Shown here in pieces: positions 23,707-31,898 of a DNA stretch of 36,640 bases; the stretch's first letter is position 1; each line of letters starts with the position of its first letter. The notes below the pieces were generated by a model, which was not told the origin of the DNA, made no database searches, and saw nothing but the letters and a program-made list of their open reading frames with translations. The position numbers and the translations under genes are program-made. This DNA is from an uncultured Clostridia bacterium (GTDB taxonomy: Bacteria; Bacillota; Clostridia; Lachnospirales; Anaerotignaceae): contig CALWSR010000033.1 in assembly GCA_944384265.1 (NCBI GenBank), forward strand, positions 1 to 36,640, given 5' to 3'.

Positions 23707-23767
23707 CTATTTTTGTCTGATTGTCAAAGGCTTTTATAACAATGTATACTCCCGATTCAAACACTAT

Positions 23768-25204
23768 TTATTTTAATTTTGACAATTCTTCATCTAATAT
23801 TTTTGTTACAATGGCAGGATTTGCTTTGCCCTTGAGCTGTTTCATACATTGTCCCATCAAAAATTTATTCACCTTTTCGTTGCCCTCTTTGAATTGTGCA
23901 ATAGAATCCGGATTTGCAGCAATCACCTTTTCTACCACTTCTTTCACTGCACTGTCATCGTTTACCATTTTCAAATTGTTGTCATGAATATATTTTTCCG
24001 GCTCCACATTGTGAGAAAACATTTTTTCAAACACTTCTTTTGCAGTATTTCTGTTGACAACGCCATCCTTTACAAGTAATATCAGCTTTCCAAGATTTTT
24101 GGCATCAAATGAAATATCCTCCGGCAATGTACTTGTTTCAGAAGCCAAACGAAGCACCTCTCCCATAATCCAGTTGGAAACCTCCTTGGCATTTTTGCAC
24201 ACTTCATATGCCTCTTCAAATATTTTTACCAAATCCTTAGAGCCTGTAATAATATCCACATCATACGCAGGCAGATGATATTCCGAAAGATATCTTTCCT
24301 TTTTGGCCTCAGGCAGTTCTGGAAGGGATGCTCTGACCTGTTCAATCCACTCTTCATCAATTTCAATGGGAACCAAATCCGGCTCAGGAAAATAGCGGTA
24401 ATCCTGTGCATTTTCTTTAGAACGCATAGCATAGCTTGCACCCTTGTTGTCATCCCATCTTCTTGTTTCCTGCACCACCTTTTTGCCTTCTTGAATCAGC
24501 TCAATTTGTCTTTGTCTTTCTCCTTCAATGGCTCTGGCAATGGCTTTAAAAGAGTTAATGTTTTTCATTTCTGTTCTGGTTCCCAGCTCTTTAGAGCCGA
24601 CAGGCTTTACAGACAGGTTTACATCTGCCCTCAATGACCCCTGCTCCATTTTACAGTCGGAAACCCCTGTATATTGTAATATTGCTTTTAGCTTTGTCAA
24701 ATAAGCAATGACTTCCTCTGCACTGGAAAAATCCGGCTCGCTTACAATCTCCAAAAGAGGCACGCCGCAGCGATTATAATCCACCAATGTGCAGTCATCC
24801 CAAGGGTCATGTATCAGCTTGCCCGCATCCTCTTCCATATGAATTTCTTTGATGCGAATGGACTTTTTCACACCATTGACCTCTATATCAATGTGTCCAT
24901 TTTGACAAATGGGCAAATATAGCTGTGACACCTGATAAGCCTTTGGCAGGTCAGGATAAAAATAATTTTTTCTGTCAAATTTATTATATCTTGTAATTTC
25001 GCAGTTGGTTGCCAAGCCTGTACGAATGGCAAATTCCACTACTTTTTTGTTCAATACAGGCAGTGTGCCAGGCATACCGCTGCATACTTCACAAACGTGT
25101 GTATTAGGTTCCCCTCCAAACTCTGTTGAGCAGGAGCAAAATATTTTTGTATCTGTGGCCAGCTCTGTATGAACCTCCAAGCCTAACACGGTTTCAAATT
25201 CCAT
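23768..25204 (-). CDS. gatB: Asp/Glu-tRNA amidotransferase subunit B
   Basis: GatB activates misacylated Asp-tRNA(Asn) and Glu-tRNA(Gln) by phosphorylation and receives ammonia from GatA. The 478-residue protein has FETVLGLEVHTEL at the start, the zinc-binding cysteines C23, C25, C38 and C41, KAYQVSQLYLP, and IKEIHMEEDAGKLIHD with metal-site residues. The C-terminal part (about 330-478) holds the helical and YqeY-like tail domains that grip tRNA, ending FLMGQCMKQLKGKANP. The ATG at 25204 follows AAAGGAGG placed at the end of gatA, with 3 nt between the genes. It is last in aspS-gatC-gatA-gatB and is followed by a terminator. Confidence 0.97.
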   Translation of the reverse strand: MEFETVLGLEVHTELATDTKIFCSCSTEFGGEPNTHVCEVCSGMPGTLPVLNKKVVEFAIRTGLATNCEITRYNKFDRKNYFYPDLPKAYQVSQLYLPICQNGHIDIEVNGVKKSIRIKEIHMEEDAGKLIHDPWDDCTLVDYNRCGVPLLEIVSEPDFSSAEEVIAYLTKLKAILQYTGVSDCKMEQGSLRADVNLSVKPVGSKELGTRTEMKNINSFKAIARAIEGERQRQIELIQEGKKVVQETRRWDDNKGASYAMRSKENAQDYRYFPEPDLVPIEIDEEWIEQVRASLPELPEAKKERYLSEYHLPAYDVDIITGSKDLVKIFEEAYEVCKNAKEVSNWIMGEVLRLASETSTLPEDISFDAKNLGKLILLVKDGVVNRNTAKEVFEKMFSHNVEPEKYIHDNNLKMVNDDSAVKEVVEKVIAANPDSIAQFKEGNEKVNKFLMGQCMKQLKGKANPAIVTKILDEELSKLK

Positions 25205-25207
25205 GTT

Positions 25208-26671
25208 TTATGCCTCCTTTCCTACCGGTGTTTTTTTATGAAAATCTGTTGCAGTCTGAAAAGCCAGTCCCGCATTGAGCAGTGTTTCTTCCCCAAATGC
25301 CTTTCCAATCAGCTGTAAACCAATGGGCAGACCCTTTTTGTCAAATCCGCAGGGTACCACAAGTCCGGGCAGTCCTGCCAGGTTTACAGAAACAGTGCAA
25401 ATATCGCTTAAATACATTTTTAAAGTGTCTTTTAAGCTTTCTCCCACTCTTGGAGCCGTGGTAGGGGCAGTGGGTGTCAAAAGAAAATCATATTTGGCAA
25501 AAGCATCGTCATAGGATTGTTTAATCAGTGCCTTCACCTGCAATGCCTTGTTGTAATAGGCATCATAATAACCACTGCTTAATACAAACGCACCAATCAA
25601 TATTCTTTTTTTCACCTCAAATCCAAAGCCTTCACTTCTGGATTGATAGTATAGGTCCACCAAATCATCATATTTTGTGGCGCAATGTCCATATTTGATG
25701 CCGTCATATCGAGAAAGATTACTGCTGGCCTCAGCACAGGCCGCAATATAATAAGCAGGTATGGCATAACCAATGGCAGGCATTTTTATTTCCTCCACCT
25801 CTGCTCCAAGGCTTTCATATACCTTTGCTCCATGATACACAGCCTCTTTTACATCCTCTTCTATGCCTTCTCCGAAAAATTCCATGGGAATGCCTATTTT
25901 TTTTCCTTTCATGTCCGGGCATAATGTAAAGGAGGGTGCAGGCTGATGGACAGAGGTGCTGTCTTTTTTGTCATGTCCTGCAATGATTTTATAAATTTCC
26001 GCCACATCCTCCACAGTTTTTGCCATAGGGCCAATTTGGTCCAATGAAGAAGCATATGCAATCAAACCATAACGGGAAACTGTGCCATAGGTTGGTTTCA
26101 AGCCTGTAATACCGCAGTAGGATGCAGGCTGACGGATAGAACCGCCTGTGTCTGAGCCTAGGGTATAAAATGCCTCCTCTGCCGCCACTGCCGCCGCAGA
26201 GCCGCCACTGCTGCCCCCAGGCACATGGTCCTGATTCCAAGGGTTTTTGGTAGCTCCAAAAAAGGAGGTTTCTGAAGTGCTGCCCATGGCAAACTCGTCC
26301 ATGTTTGTTTTGCCCAAAATCACAGCGCCGGCGTCCTGAAGCTTCTGCACTGCCGTTGCAGTATAAATTGGTTTAAATGTTTCCAGCATACGGGAAGCAC
26401 AGGAGGTTTGCATACCCTTTGTACACATATTATCCTTTACAGCGGCAGGAACGCCTGCCAAAGGAGAATCTAATGCTCCTGCATCTATTTTTTTCTGCAC
26501 CGCCTCTGCCTGTGCCAATGCCTCCTCCTTGCACACAGTCACATAGCAGTGATAGCTTTGTTCTCTTTTTTCAATGTTTTCCAAAACAGCTTTTGTGGCT
26601 TCCACAACGCCCACTTCTTTGGCTTTTATTTTTTTGCCCAGCTCCAAACCGGACATTTGACATAATTCCAT
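25208..26671 (-). CDS. gatA: Asp/Glu-tRNA amidotransferase subunit A (amidase)
   Basis: GatA hydrolyses glutamine and supplies ammonia to GatB. The 487-residue protein has the amidase Ser-cisSer-Lys triad: Lys in PAAVKDNMCT (about residue 77), the cis-Ser in PGGSSGGSAAAVAA, and the nucleophilic Ser in SDTGGSIRQPAS. Length agrees with the family. The start is ATG 26671, 9 nt behind AGGAGG; an upstream TTG at 26680 lies within that spacer and is rejected. The TAG stop of gatC touches this ribosome-binding site, so translation is probably coupled. It works only with GatB and GatC, whose genes flank it. Confidence 0.97.
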   Translation of the reverse strand: MELCQMSGLELGKKIKAKEVGVVEATKAVLENIEKREQSYHCYVTVCKEEALAQAEAVQKKIDAGALDSPLAGVPAAVKDNMCTKGMQTSCASRMLETFKPIYTATAVQKLQDAGAVILGKTNMDEFAMGSTSETSFFGATKNPWNQDHVPGGSSGGSAAAVAAEEAFYTLGSDTGGSIRQPASYCGITGLKPTYGTVSRYGLIAYASSLDQIGPMAKTVEDVAEIYKIIAGHDKKDSTSVHQPAPSFTLCPDMKGKKIGIPMEFFGEGIEEDVKEAVYHGAKVYESLGAEVEEIKMPAIGYAIPAYYIAACAEASSNLSRYDGIKYGHCATKYDDLVDLYYQSRSEGFGFEVKKRILIGAFVLSSGYYDAYYNKALQVKALIKQSYDDAFAKYDFLLTPTAPTTAPRVGESLKDTLKMYLSDICTVSVNLAGLPGLVVPCGFDKKGLPIGLQLIGKAFGEETLLNAGLAFQTATDFHKKTPVGKEA

Positions 26672-26684
26672 TATCCGCAACCTC

Positions 26685-26972
26685 CTATTCTACTGCCTTT
26701 GGTACTTTGAAACAGCCTTCTTTTTTGTTGGCTGCATTCAAAATAATTTCTTCTCTGTCCACAGAAGGCTGTACCACATCCTCACGAAACACGTTTTTTA
26801 CCGGGAAGGCATGGCTCATTGCCTCAATTTGCCTGGTATCCAGTTCATTTAATCTATCCATATATTCTATGATTTTGCTGATTTCCTCTTTTGTTTTTTC
26901 TCTTTCTTCCTCCGAAATGTGAAGACGAGCCAATATTCCTACATAATCCAGCAGTTCATCTGTTATTTTCAT
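26685..26972 (-). CDS. gatC: Asp/Glu-tRNA amidotransferase subunit C
   Basis: GatC is the small belt-like subunit that wraps GatA and GatB together. The 95-residue protein has the typical N-terminal helix ELLDYVGILARLHISEEE, the helix around ISKIIEYMDRLNELD, and then EAMSHAFPVKNVFREDVVQPS, the most conserved block. The start is ATG 26972 behind AGGAAGGG. The open frame extends 17 codons further without a site. It lies between aspS (57 nt gap) and gatA, the same order as in many Clostridia. Confidence 0.95.
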   Translation of the reverse strand: MKITDELLDYVGILARLHISEEEREKTKEEISKIIEYMDRLNELDTRQIEAMSHAFPVKNVFREDVVQPSVDREEIILNAANKKEGCFKVPKAVE

Positions 26973-27029
26973 ATATGCCCTTCCTTTCGCAGCAAAATTT
27001 TTATATTTTATGAAGCATTGCAAATCAAA

Positions 27030-28358
27030 TTATGGCTCCAGACGGCTCATATCTCTTGGGAACATAGCCGCTGCACGCACATTGGATTCATTCATCAGCT
27101 TCATGCAAAGCCTTTCCAAGCCAATGCCCCAGCCGCCGTGAGGAGGCATACCATGCTTATGAATCATCAAATAGCTTTCAAAATCGGCAGGGTCCAGTCC
27201 CTTTGATTTCATTTTTTCCACCTGTGTGTCATAGTCATCAATTCTTTGGCCGCCTGTTGTAATTTCCATGCCTCTGAACAATAGGTCAAAGCTCAATGTA
27301 TATTTGCTGTCCTCTGGGTCGTCCATGGCATAAAAAGGACGTTTTTTCACAGGATAATGTGTAACAAACACAAATTCACTGTTATATTTTTCTGCAAACA
27401 GCTTTGAAATCAACTGTTCTTCCTCCGGCTCTAAATCATAAGGGTCTTTTATTTTTCTGTTATACTCTTTTGCAATCATTTCTTTGGCGTCTTTAAAACG
27501 AACGCTGGGAATTTTATCAATTTCAGGAATGGGTATATTCAAAATTTTGATTTCTCTGGCATATTCCTTTTTCAAAAGCTCCATGGTATACTTCAAAGCA
27601 CCTGTTTCCACTTCCATTAAATCCACAAAGCTGTCAATAAATCCCATTTCCATATCAATGCCCATATATTCATTCAAATGTCTTGCTGTATTGTGCTTTT
27701 CGGCCCGAAACACATGGCTGATTTCAAATACTTTTTCAAAAACACCCACAAGCATTTGTTTATAAAACTGAGGACTTTGTGCCAAATAAGCTTTTTTTCC
27801 AAAATAATCCAGTTTAAATATATTGGCGCCGCCCTCTGCACCGTTTGCCACAATTTTAGGTGTGTTGATTTCTGTAAAGCCGTTTTTGATAAAATACTCC
27901 CGAAAGCCTCTTATCATTCCTTCTTGTATTTTAAAAACAGCACGCTCTCTGTTGTTTCTCAATGTGATAGGACGCTGTGCAATATTGGTTTCTAAAGACA
28001 TTGACAATTTTCTTTTGGAAAGATTGATGGCAGGTGCTTGTTTTGGCTTTGTCAAAACATTGACATCCAACAGATGAATTTCAAATCCGCCGGGGGCTCT
28101 TTCATCCTTTTTCAGCGTTCCCTCTGCCTGCACAGACATTTCCACGCCCAAATCCTCCAGTGCAAAATGTGACTGGTCCTTGTTAAATACACACTGCACC
28201 AAACCGTCTTTTTTGCGCAGTGTCACAAAACCAAAATCTCCCATATTTTTAATGGAATATATCATACCGTGGGTTTTTACCACAGCATTGTCTTCAGCCT
28301 GCATCAGCTCTGCAATTTCCATATCCTTTGCTTCACAGCTTCCTGTTACAAAATCCAT
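27030..28358 (-). CDS. aspS: Aspartate-tRNA ligase, archaeal-type, probably non-discriminating (Asp/Asn)
   Basis: The 442-residue enzyme charges tRNA with aspartate. It is short and lacks the GAD insertion of the usual 590-residue bacterial AspRS, so it is archaeal-type. An OB-fold anticodon domain at 1-105 precedes the class II core, with motif 2 EISHVFRAEKHNTARHLNEY and motif 3 GWGIGLERLCMKLM. The APGGFEI segment of the OB fold carries Pro where discriminating archaeal enzymes have Lys, a change linked to charging both tRNA(Asp) and tRNA(Asn). Direct linkage to gatCAB supports this. The start is ATG 28358 behind AAAGGAGAG; an in-frame ATG at 28403 has no site. A weak promoter candidate lies at 28454-28481, and no T-box is seen. 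Confidence 0.92.
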   Translation of the reverse strand: MDFVTGSCEAKDMEIAELMQAEDNAVVKTHGMIYSIKNMGDFGFVTLRKKDGLVQCVFNKDQSHFALEDLGVEMSVQAEGTLKKDERAPGGFEIHLLDVNVLTKPKQAPAINLSKRKLSMSLETNIAQRPITLRNNRERAVFKIQEGMIRGFREYFIKNGFTEINTPKIVANGAEGGANIFKLDYFGKKAYLAQSPQFYKQMLVGVFEKVFEISHVFRAEKHNTARHLNEYMGIDMEMGFIDSFVDLMEVETGALKYTMELLKKEYAREIKILNIPIPEIDKIPSVRFKDAKEMIAKEYNRKIKDPYDLEPEEEQLISKLFAEKYNSEFVFVTHYPVKKRPFYAMDDPEDSKYTLSFDLLFRGMEITTGGQRIDDYDTQVEKMKSKGLDPADFESYLMIHKHGMPPHGGWGIGLERLCMKLMNESNVRAAAMFPRDMSRLEP

Positions 28359-28453
28359 TTCATTCTCTCCTTTTATCATTGGGTATTGTAAAATCCATTT
28401 CATAAAATATCACAATATTTTACGGGATATTACACACTCTTACAATATGCTAT

Positions 28454-28481
28454 TTTATAAGATACCATAATTTCACAGCAA
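28454..28481 (-). promoter_or_regulatory. Weak predicted promoter of the aspS-gatCAB operon
   Basis: On the minus strand TTGCTG (28476-28481) and TATAAA (28454-28459) are 16 bp apart. The -35 matches only three of six. Readthrough from the M29 gene, whose stop is about 155 nt from aspS with no terminator between, is possible. Confidence 0.3.
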
Positions 28482-28512
28482 AAGCAATGCTATTGTACGC
28501 AAAAAGCCTTTC

Positions 28513-29631
28513 TCAGTCAAGGACCTCATCTATAAAATGGCCTTTTTCATAAAAAAGCACTCCATCTGCATATATCCTTCCTTCTGCCTTCATATCATTT
28601 ATCATATCCCAGTGAATGGCAGATTCATTTTTTCCTCCCGCCTCCTGAAAGGCTTCACCGATGGCCATATGCATGGAACCGCCTATTTTTTCATCGAACA
28701 ATATATTTTTGGTATGCTTTTGTATGCCATAGTTTGTACCAATGGCCACCTCTCCAAAATATCTGGAGCCTTCATCCGTATCAATATAAGAGAGCAGCTC
28801 CTTTTGTTTTTGTTCATTTTTGCAGCTTGCCTCCATAATCCTGCCTTGCTTTACCACCAGCTTCACCTGTTCAAATTCATGGCCGTTGATAATGGAAGGA
28901 TAGGAAAATGTAATATAGCCATTGATATCATTTTCCACAGGGGATGTAAATATTTCTCCATCCGGAAAATTTTCTTTTCCACAGCAGTTAATCCATTTTC
29001 TTCCTTCTATTCCCACCACAATGTCTGTATCCTTTGATAGAATGTGAAGCTGTTTTTTGGTGTTTAAATATTCTACCCATTTTTGCTGATAGCTTTGCAT
29101 TTGCCGCCATTTTTCCACAGGATTTTCTTCGTTCAAAAAACCGGCTGTATAAACAAACTCTTCATATTCCTCCAGACTCATGCCTGCATTTTGGGCGTCT
29201 GCATTGGTAGGAAACTGTGTGCCGCACCAGCGCAAAGAGCCGTCGCCCATTCTTTTGGAATATATTTTTCTGTTTTGCTGATTTGCCAATCTTCTTTTTT
29301 TCAGCTTTTCACTGTCCGCATTTTGAAATGTTTTGATGTTGTCGCTGCCCCATGCGCTAATCCATACATCACTTCTGGCACATTGTCCAAAACGGAAATT
29401 AGGCTGTTGAATTTGCTCCTCATTTCCCTTTTTTACAATCATGGCATCTATGGAGGGAATATCCACAAAATATTTTACAATACCTCCTGCCAGTGTTGCC
29501 TGCCTTGCCACCGCCTGTATAAAAGGGATGGCGGCGTCCTCTGCCGAAATACAAACCTCATCTGAAGGTCGAACCTCTGTTGCATACTCCACCAATACTT
29601 TAGCCAGTTTTTCTAATCTTTCATCTTTCAT
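28513..29631 (-). CDS. M29 family metallo-aminopeptidase
   Basis: The 372-residue protein belongs to the M29 thermophilic aminopeptidase family (AmpS, PepS, aminopeptidase T), cytosolic enzymes that use two metal ions and remove N-terminal residues. The N-terminal domain (1-210) carries RLEKLAKVLVEYATEVRPSDEV and the characteristic RWCGTQFPTNADAQNAGMS. Metal ligands lie in the second half: NFPDGEIFTSP (Glu), GEVAIGTN (Glu), HMAIGEAFQEAGG (His, Glu) and AIHWDMI (His, Asp). The family usually has about 370-410 residues. The ATG at 29631 follows AAAGGATT. It lies upstream of aspS without a visible terminator, so both could share a transcript. Confidence 0.92.
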   Translation of the reverse strand: MKDERLEKLAKVLVEYATEVRPSDEVCISAEDAAIPFIQAVARQATLAGGIVKYFVDIPSIDAMIVKKGNEEQIQQPNFRFGQCARSDVWISAWGSDNIKTFQNADSEKLKKRRLANQQNRKIYSKRMGDGSLRWCGTQFPTNADAQNAGMSLEEYEEFVYTAGFLNEENPVEKWRQMQSYQQKWVEYLNTKKQLHILSKDTDIVVGIEGRKWINCCGKENFPDGEIFTSPVENDINGYITFSYPSIINGHEFEQVKLVVKQGRIMEASCKNEQKQKELLSYIDTDEGSRYFGEVAIGTNYGIQKHTKNILFDEKIGGSMHMAIGEAFQEAGGKNESAIHWDMINDMKAEGRIYADGVLFYEKGHFIDEVLD

Positions 29632-29667
29632 AATCCTTTGATTCCTTTCTTTTTACCTATATCTATG

Positions 29668-29735
29668 GGTGTCTTGACAGGGGCGTCAGTACACCAGCAA
29701 TGCTGTCCTTTATGTGACAGCTTTATTTTTTTTTT
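29668..29735 (+). ncRNA. Unassigned structured element ending in a plus-strand terminator
   Basis: A first hairpin has GGTGT (29668-29672) and ACACC (29691-29695) with an inner TTGAC/GTCAG pair and a loop AGGGGC. A second hairpin, GCTGTC (29702-29707) and GACAGC (29716-29721), is followed by TTTATTTTTTTTTT, a proper terminator on the plus strand. No plus-strand gene lies upstream; proS begins 600 nt later with its own promoter. A weak -35 (TTGATT) and -10 lie in front. It may be a short RNA, or an orphan attenuator. I do not recognise a known riboswitch class. Confidence 0.4.
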
Positions 29736-29995
29736 CAGCCGTTTTCACTTTTCCATCATTCCACTATGCTTTTTAAAAGCATTCTCTTTTCTGACAGATA
29801 TTTTACATATTCCTTTTCTAAAAAAACAATCAAAATACAAATGCCCTATTTCTTTGAATATACTTTCCCATCCTTTTTATTGCCGGACAAACAATTTTTT
29901 TGGAAATTGTTTTCAGTATATCACTTCTCTCAAAAAAGCTCAATCCATTTTCAGCACACCATTTTAAAATATATTTTTATAAGCACAAATTTTTC
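29736..29995. other. Gene-free stretch between the M29 gene and proS promoter
   Basis: It contains two small palindromes: ATGCTTTT/AAAAGCAT at 29767-29783 and AACAATTT/AAATTGTT at 29889-29910. A weak minus-strand promoter for the M29 gene (TTGATT, then TATGTA 18 bp on) may lie here. No gene is seen. Confidence 0.4.
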
Positions 29996-30024
29996 TTGAC
30001 TTTTTTTTATTCTATGAGTATCAT
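29996..30024 (+). promoter_or_regulatory. Sigma-A promoter of proS
   Basis: TTGACT (29996-30001) and TATCAT (30019-30024) are 17 bp apart; transcription would start near 30031, a little before the T-box Stem I. Confidence 0.75.
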
Positions 30025-30041
30025 AAAAAAATAAGAAAAAA

Positions 30042-30265
30042 ACAATGAGGGAAGGCTAGTAAAAAAGACACTTGTGTTCAGAGAAAAGGCGGTTGCTGAA
30101 AGCCTAAGCAAATCTTTTTGAACCTGCTTCCCGAGTTCTGTGGCAAAATCCACAGCGTCACACTGCGTTAAAGTGATTTGAGAGGGCAATTTTTCAAAAA
30201 AATTGTCAATGAGGGTGGCACCGCCGTGACTTGGTCCCTTTTTTGGGAAATGCAAGTCTTTTTTT
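30042..30265 (+). promoter_or_regulatory. T-box riboswitch, proline-specific, upstream of proS
   Basis: The leader has the T-box hallmark AGGGTGGCACCGCC (30212-30225), whose TGGC bulge pairs with the CCA end of uncharged tRNA. Stem I is closed by GGGAAG (30049-30054) and CTTCCC (30127-30132). Just 5' of that strand stands GAACCTG; CCT (30123-30125) fits the specifier position and is a proline codon. The terminator has arms GACTTG (30228-30233) and CAAGTC (30253-30258) with inner TCCC/GGGA, then seven T. Uncharged tRNA(Pro) should permit readthrough into proS. Confidence 0.92.
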
Positions 30266-30345
30266 ATGCCCAAAATCCATATAAAAATAGGATTTCCATT
30301 TTATTTTTTTTCAAACTTTATTCTATTTTGGGAGGAATCTACATC

Positions 30346-31782
30346 ATGGAAAAACAAAAAAAACTCGTAGAAGCCATTACAGATATGGAAAAGGATTTTC
30401 CACAATGGTACACAGACGTTGTAAAAAAAGCTGACTTAGCAGGCTATTCCCAGCTAAAGGGCTGTATGATTATACGCCCCTACGGTTATGCCATTTGGGA
30501 GCTGCTTCAAAAACAAATGGATGCCCGTTTCAAAGAAACAGGACATGAAAATGTGTATATGCCCATGTTTATACCAGAAAGCCTTTTGCAAAAAGAAAAA
30601 GACCACGTGGAAGGCTTTGCACCGGAAGTGGCTTGGGTAACCCATGGAGGGGAAACACCATTGCAGGAAAGAATCTGCGTTCGCCCCACTTCCGAAACAT
30701 TGTTCTGTGAGCATTATTCTAACATCATACAGTCCTATCGAGATTTGCCAAAGCTGTATAACCAATGGTGTTCTGTGGTGCGCTGGGAAAAAACCACAAG
30801 GCCTTTTTTACGCACCACAGAATTTTTATGGCAGGAGGGACACACAGCCCATGCCACAGCAGAAGAGGCACAGCAGGAAACCATCAAAATGCTCCATGTT
30901 TATGCAGATTTTTGCCGTGATGTGCTGGCAATCCCCGTCATCACAGGAGAAAAAACAGCAAAGGAACGCTTTGCAGGCGCAAAAGCAACCTATACCATTG
31001 AAAGCCTGATGCATGACGGCAAGGCACTGCAGTCCGGCACCAGCCACAACTTTGGTGACGGCTTTGCAAAGGCATTTGACATACAATATACAGATAAAGA
31101 CAACCAGCTGCAATATGTGCATCAAACCTCATGGGGTACCTCTACCCGTTTGATTGGTGCCATCATTATGGTGCATGGTGACAACAGCGGATTGGTACTG
31201 CCTCCAAAAATTGCACCCATACAAGTGGTTGTTATTCCCATTGCCCAGCACAAGCAAGGTGTATTGGAAAAAGCAGAGCAGTTAAAAACAAATTTGGAGG
31301 CTGTTGCAAGAGTAAAATTAGATGATACTGACAAATCTGCCGGCTGGAAATTCAGCGAATATGAAATGAAAGGCGTTCCCATCCGTTTAGAGATAGGTCC
31401 AAAGGATATTGAAAAAAATCAAGTGGTATTGGTTCGCCGTGATACAAGTGAAAAAGAAGTGGTTTCCATGGACATTTTAGAAACAAGAATAGAACAGCTT
31501 TTAGAAGAAATTCAGCAAAATCTTTTGCAAAGGGCTGCAAAACGTCGTGACTGCAAAACATATGTGGCCAAAACCATGGAGGAATTTGAAAAACAGCTCA
31601 ATACATCACAGGGCTTCATAAAAGCCATGTGGTGTGGAGAGCAGTCCTGCGAAGATGCCATCAAAGAAAAAACAGCCGCTACCTCCCGTTGTATCCCCTT
31701 TGAACAGGAGCATATTTCAGACAGCTGCGTTTGCTGCGGAAAACCGGCAAAGCATATGGTATATTGGGGCAGAGCATATTAA
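30346..31782 (+). CDS. proS: Proline-tRNA ligase, short (archaeal/eukaryotic-like, type 3)
   Basis: The 478-residue class II synthetase charges tRNA(Pro) and lacks the editing insertion of the long bacterial ProRS. Motif 1 lies around [17 protein letters not shown], motif 2 in [23 protein letters not shown], and motif 3 in [17 protein letters not shown]. After it come the anticodon-binding domain (about 280-390) and the C-terminal zinc-type domain with [18 protein letters not shown], ending in the conserved Tyr. The ATG at 30346 follows GGGAGGAA. Expression is governed by the proline T-box upstream, and a bidirectional terminator follows. Confidence 0.97.
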   Translation: MEKQKKLVEAITDMEKDFPQWYTDVVKKADLAGYSQLKGCMIIRPYGYAIWELLQKQMDARFKETGHENVYMPMFIPESLLQKEKDHVEGFAPEVAWVTHGGETPLQERICVRPTSETLFCEHYSNIIQSYRDLPKLYNQWCSVVRWEKTTRPFLRTTEFLWQEGHTAHATAEEAQQETIKMLHVYADFCRDVLAIPVITGEKTAKERFAGAKATYTIESLMHDGKALQSGTSHNFGDGFAKAFDIQYTDKDNQLQYVHQTSWGTSTRLIGAIIMVHGDNSGLVLPPKIAPIQVVVIPIAQHKQGVLEKAEQLKTNLEAVARVKLDDTDKSAGWKFSEYEMKGVPIRLEIGPKDIEKNQVVLVRRDTSEKEVVSMDILETRIEQLLEEIQQNLLQRAAKRRDCKTYVAKTMEEFEKQLNTSQGFIKAMWCGEQSCEDAIKEKTAATSRCIPFEQEHISDSCVCCGKPAKHMVYWGRAY

Positions 31783-31831
31783 AATATTGTTTTTTGATAC
31801 TAAAGAGAGAATAAAACTGCACAATCATAGT

Positions 31832-31867
31832 AAAAGACTGCCTTTTTTAAAAGGGCAGTCTTTTTTT
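31832..31867 (+). terminator. Bidirectional terminator between proS and the oxoprolinase-family gene
   Basis: AAAAGACTGCCTTTT and AAAGGGCAGTCTTTT form a 14-15 bp stem, with T tracts on both strands. It lies 50 nt past the proS stop and about 32 nt past the stop codon of the minus-strand gene. Confidence 0.88.
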
Positions 31868-31898
31868 GATAGAGTATTGTTTTTTATTTTACCTTTTT

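Noticed and set aside
28404..28512. T-box upstream of aspS
   Set aside because: The leader is too short and I see no AGGGTGG motif or terminator/antiterminator pair.
30178..30345. N-terminal extension of the proS frame
   Set aside because: It reads through the T-box terminator; the ribosome-binding site and family start are at 30346.
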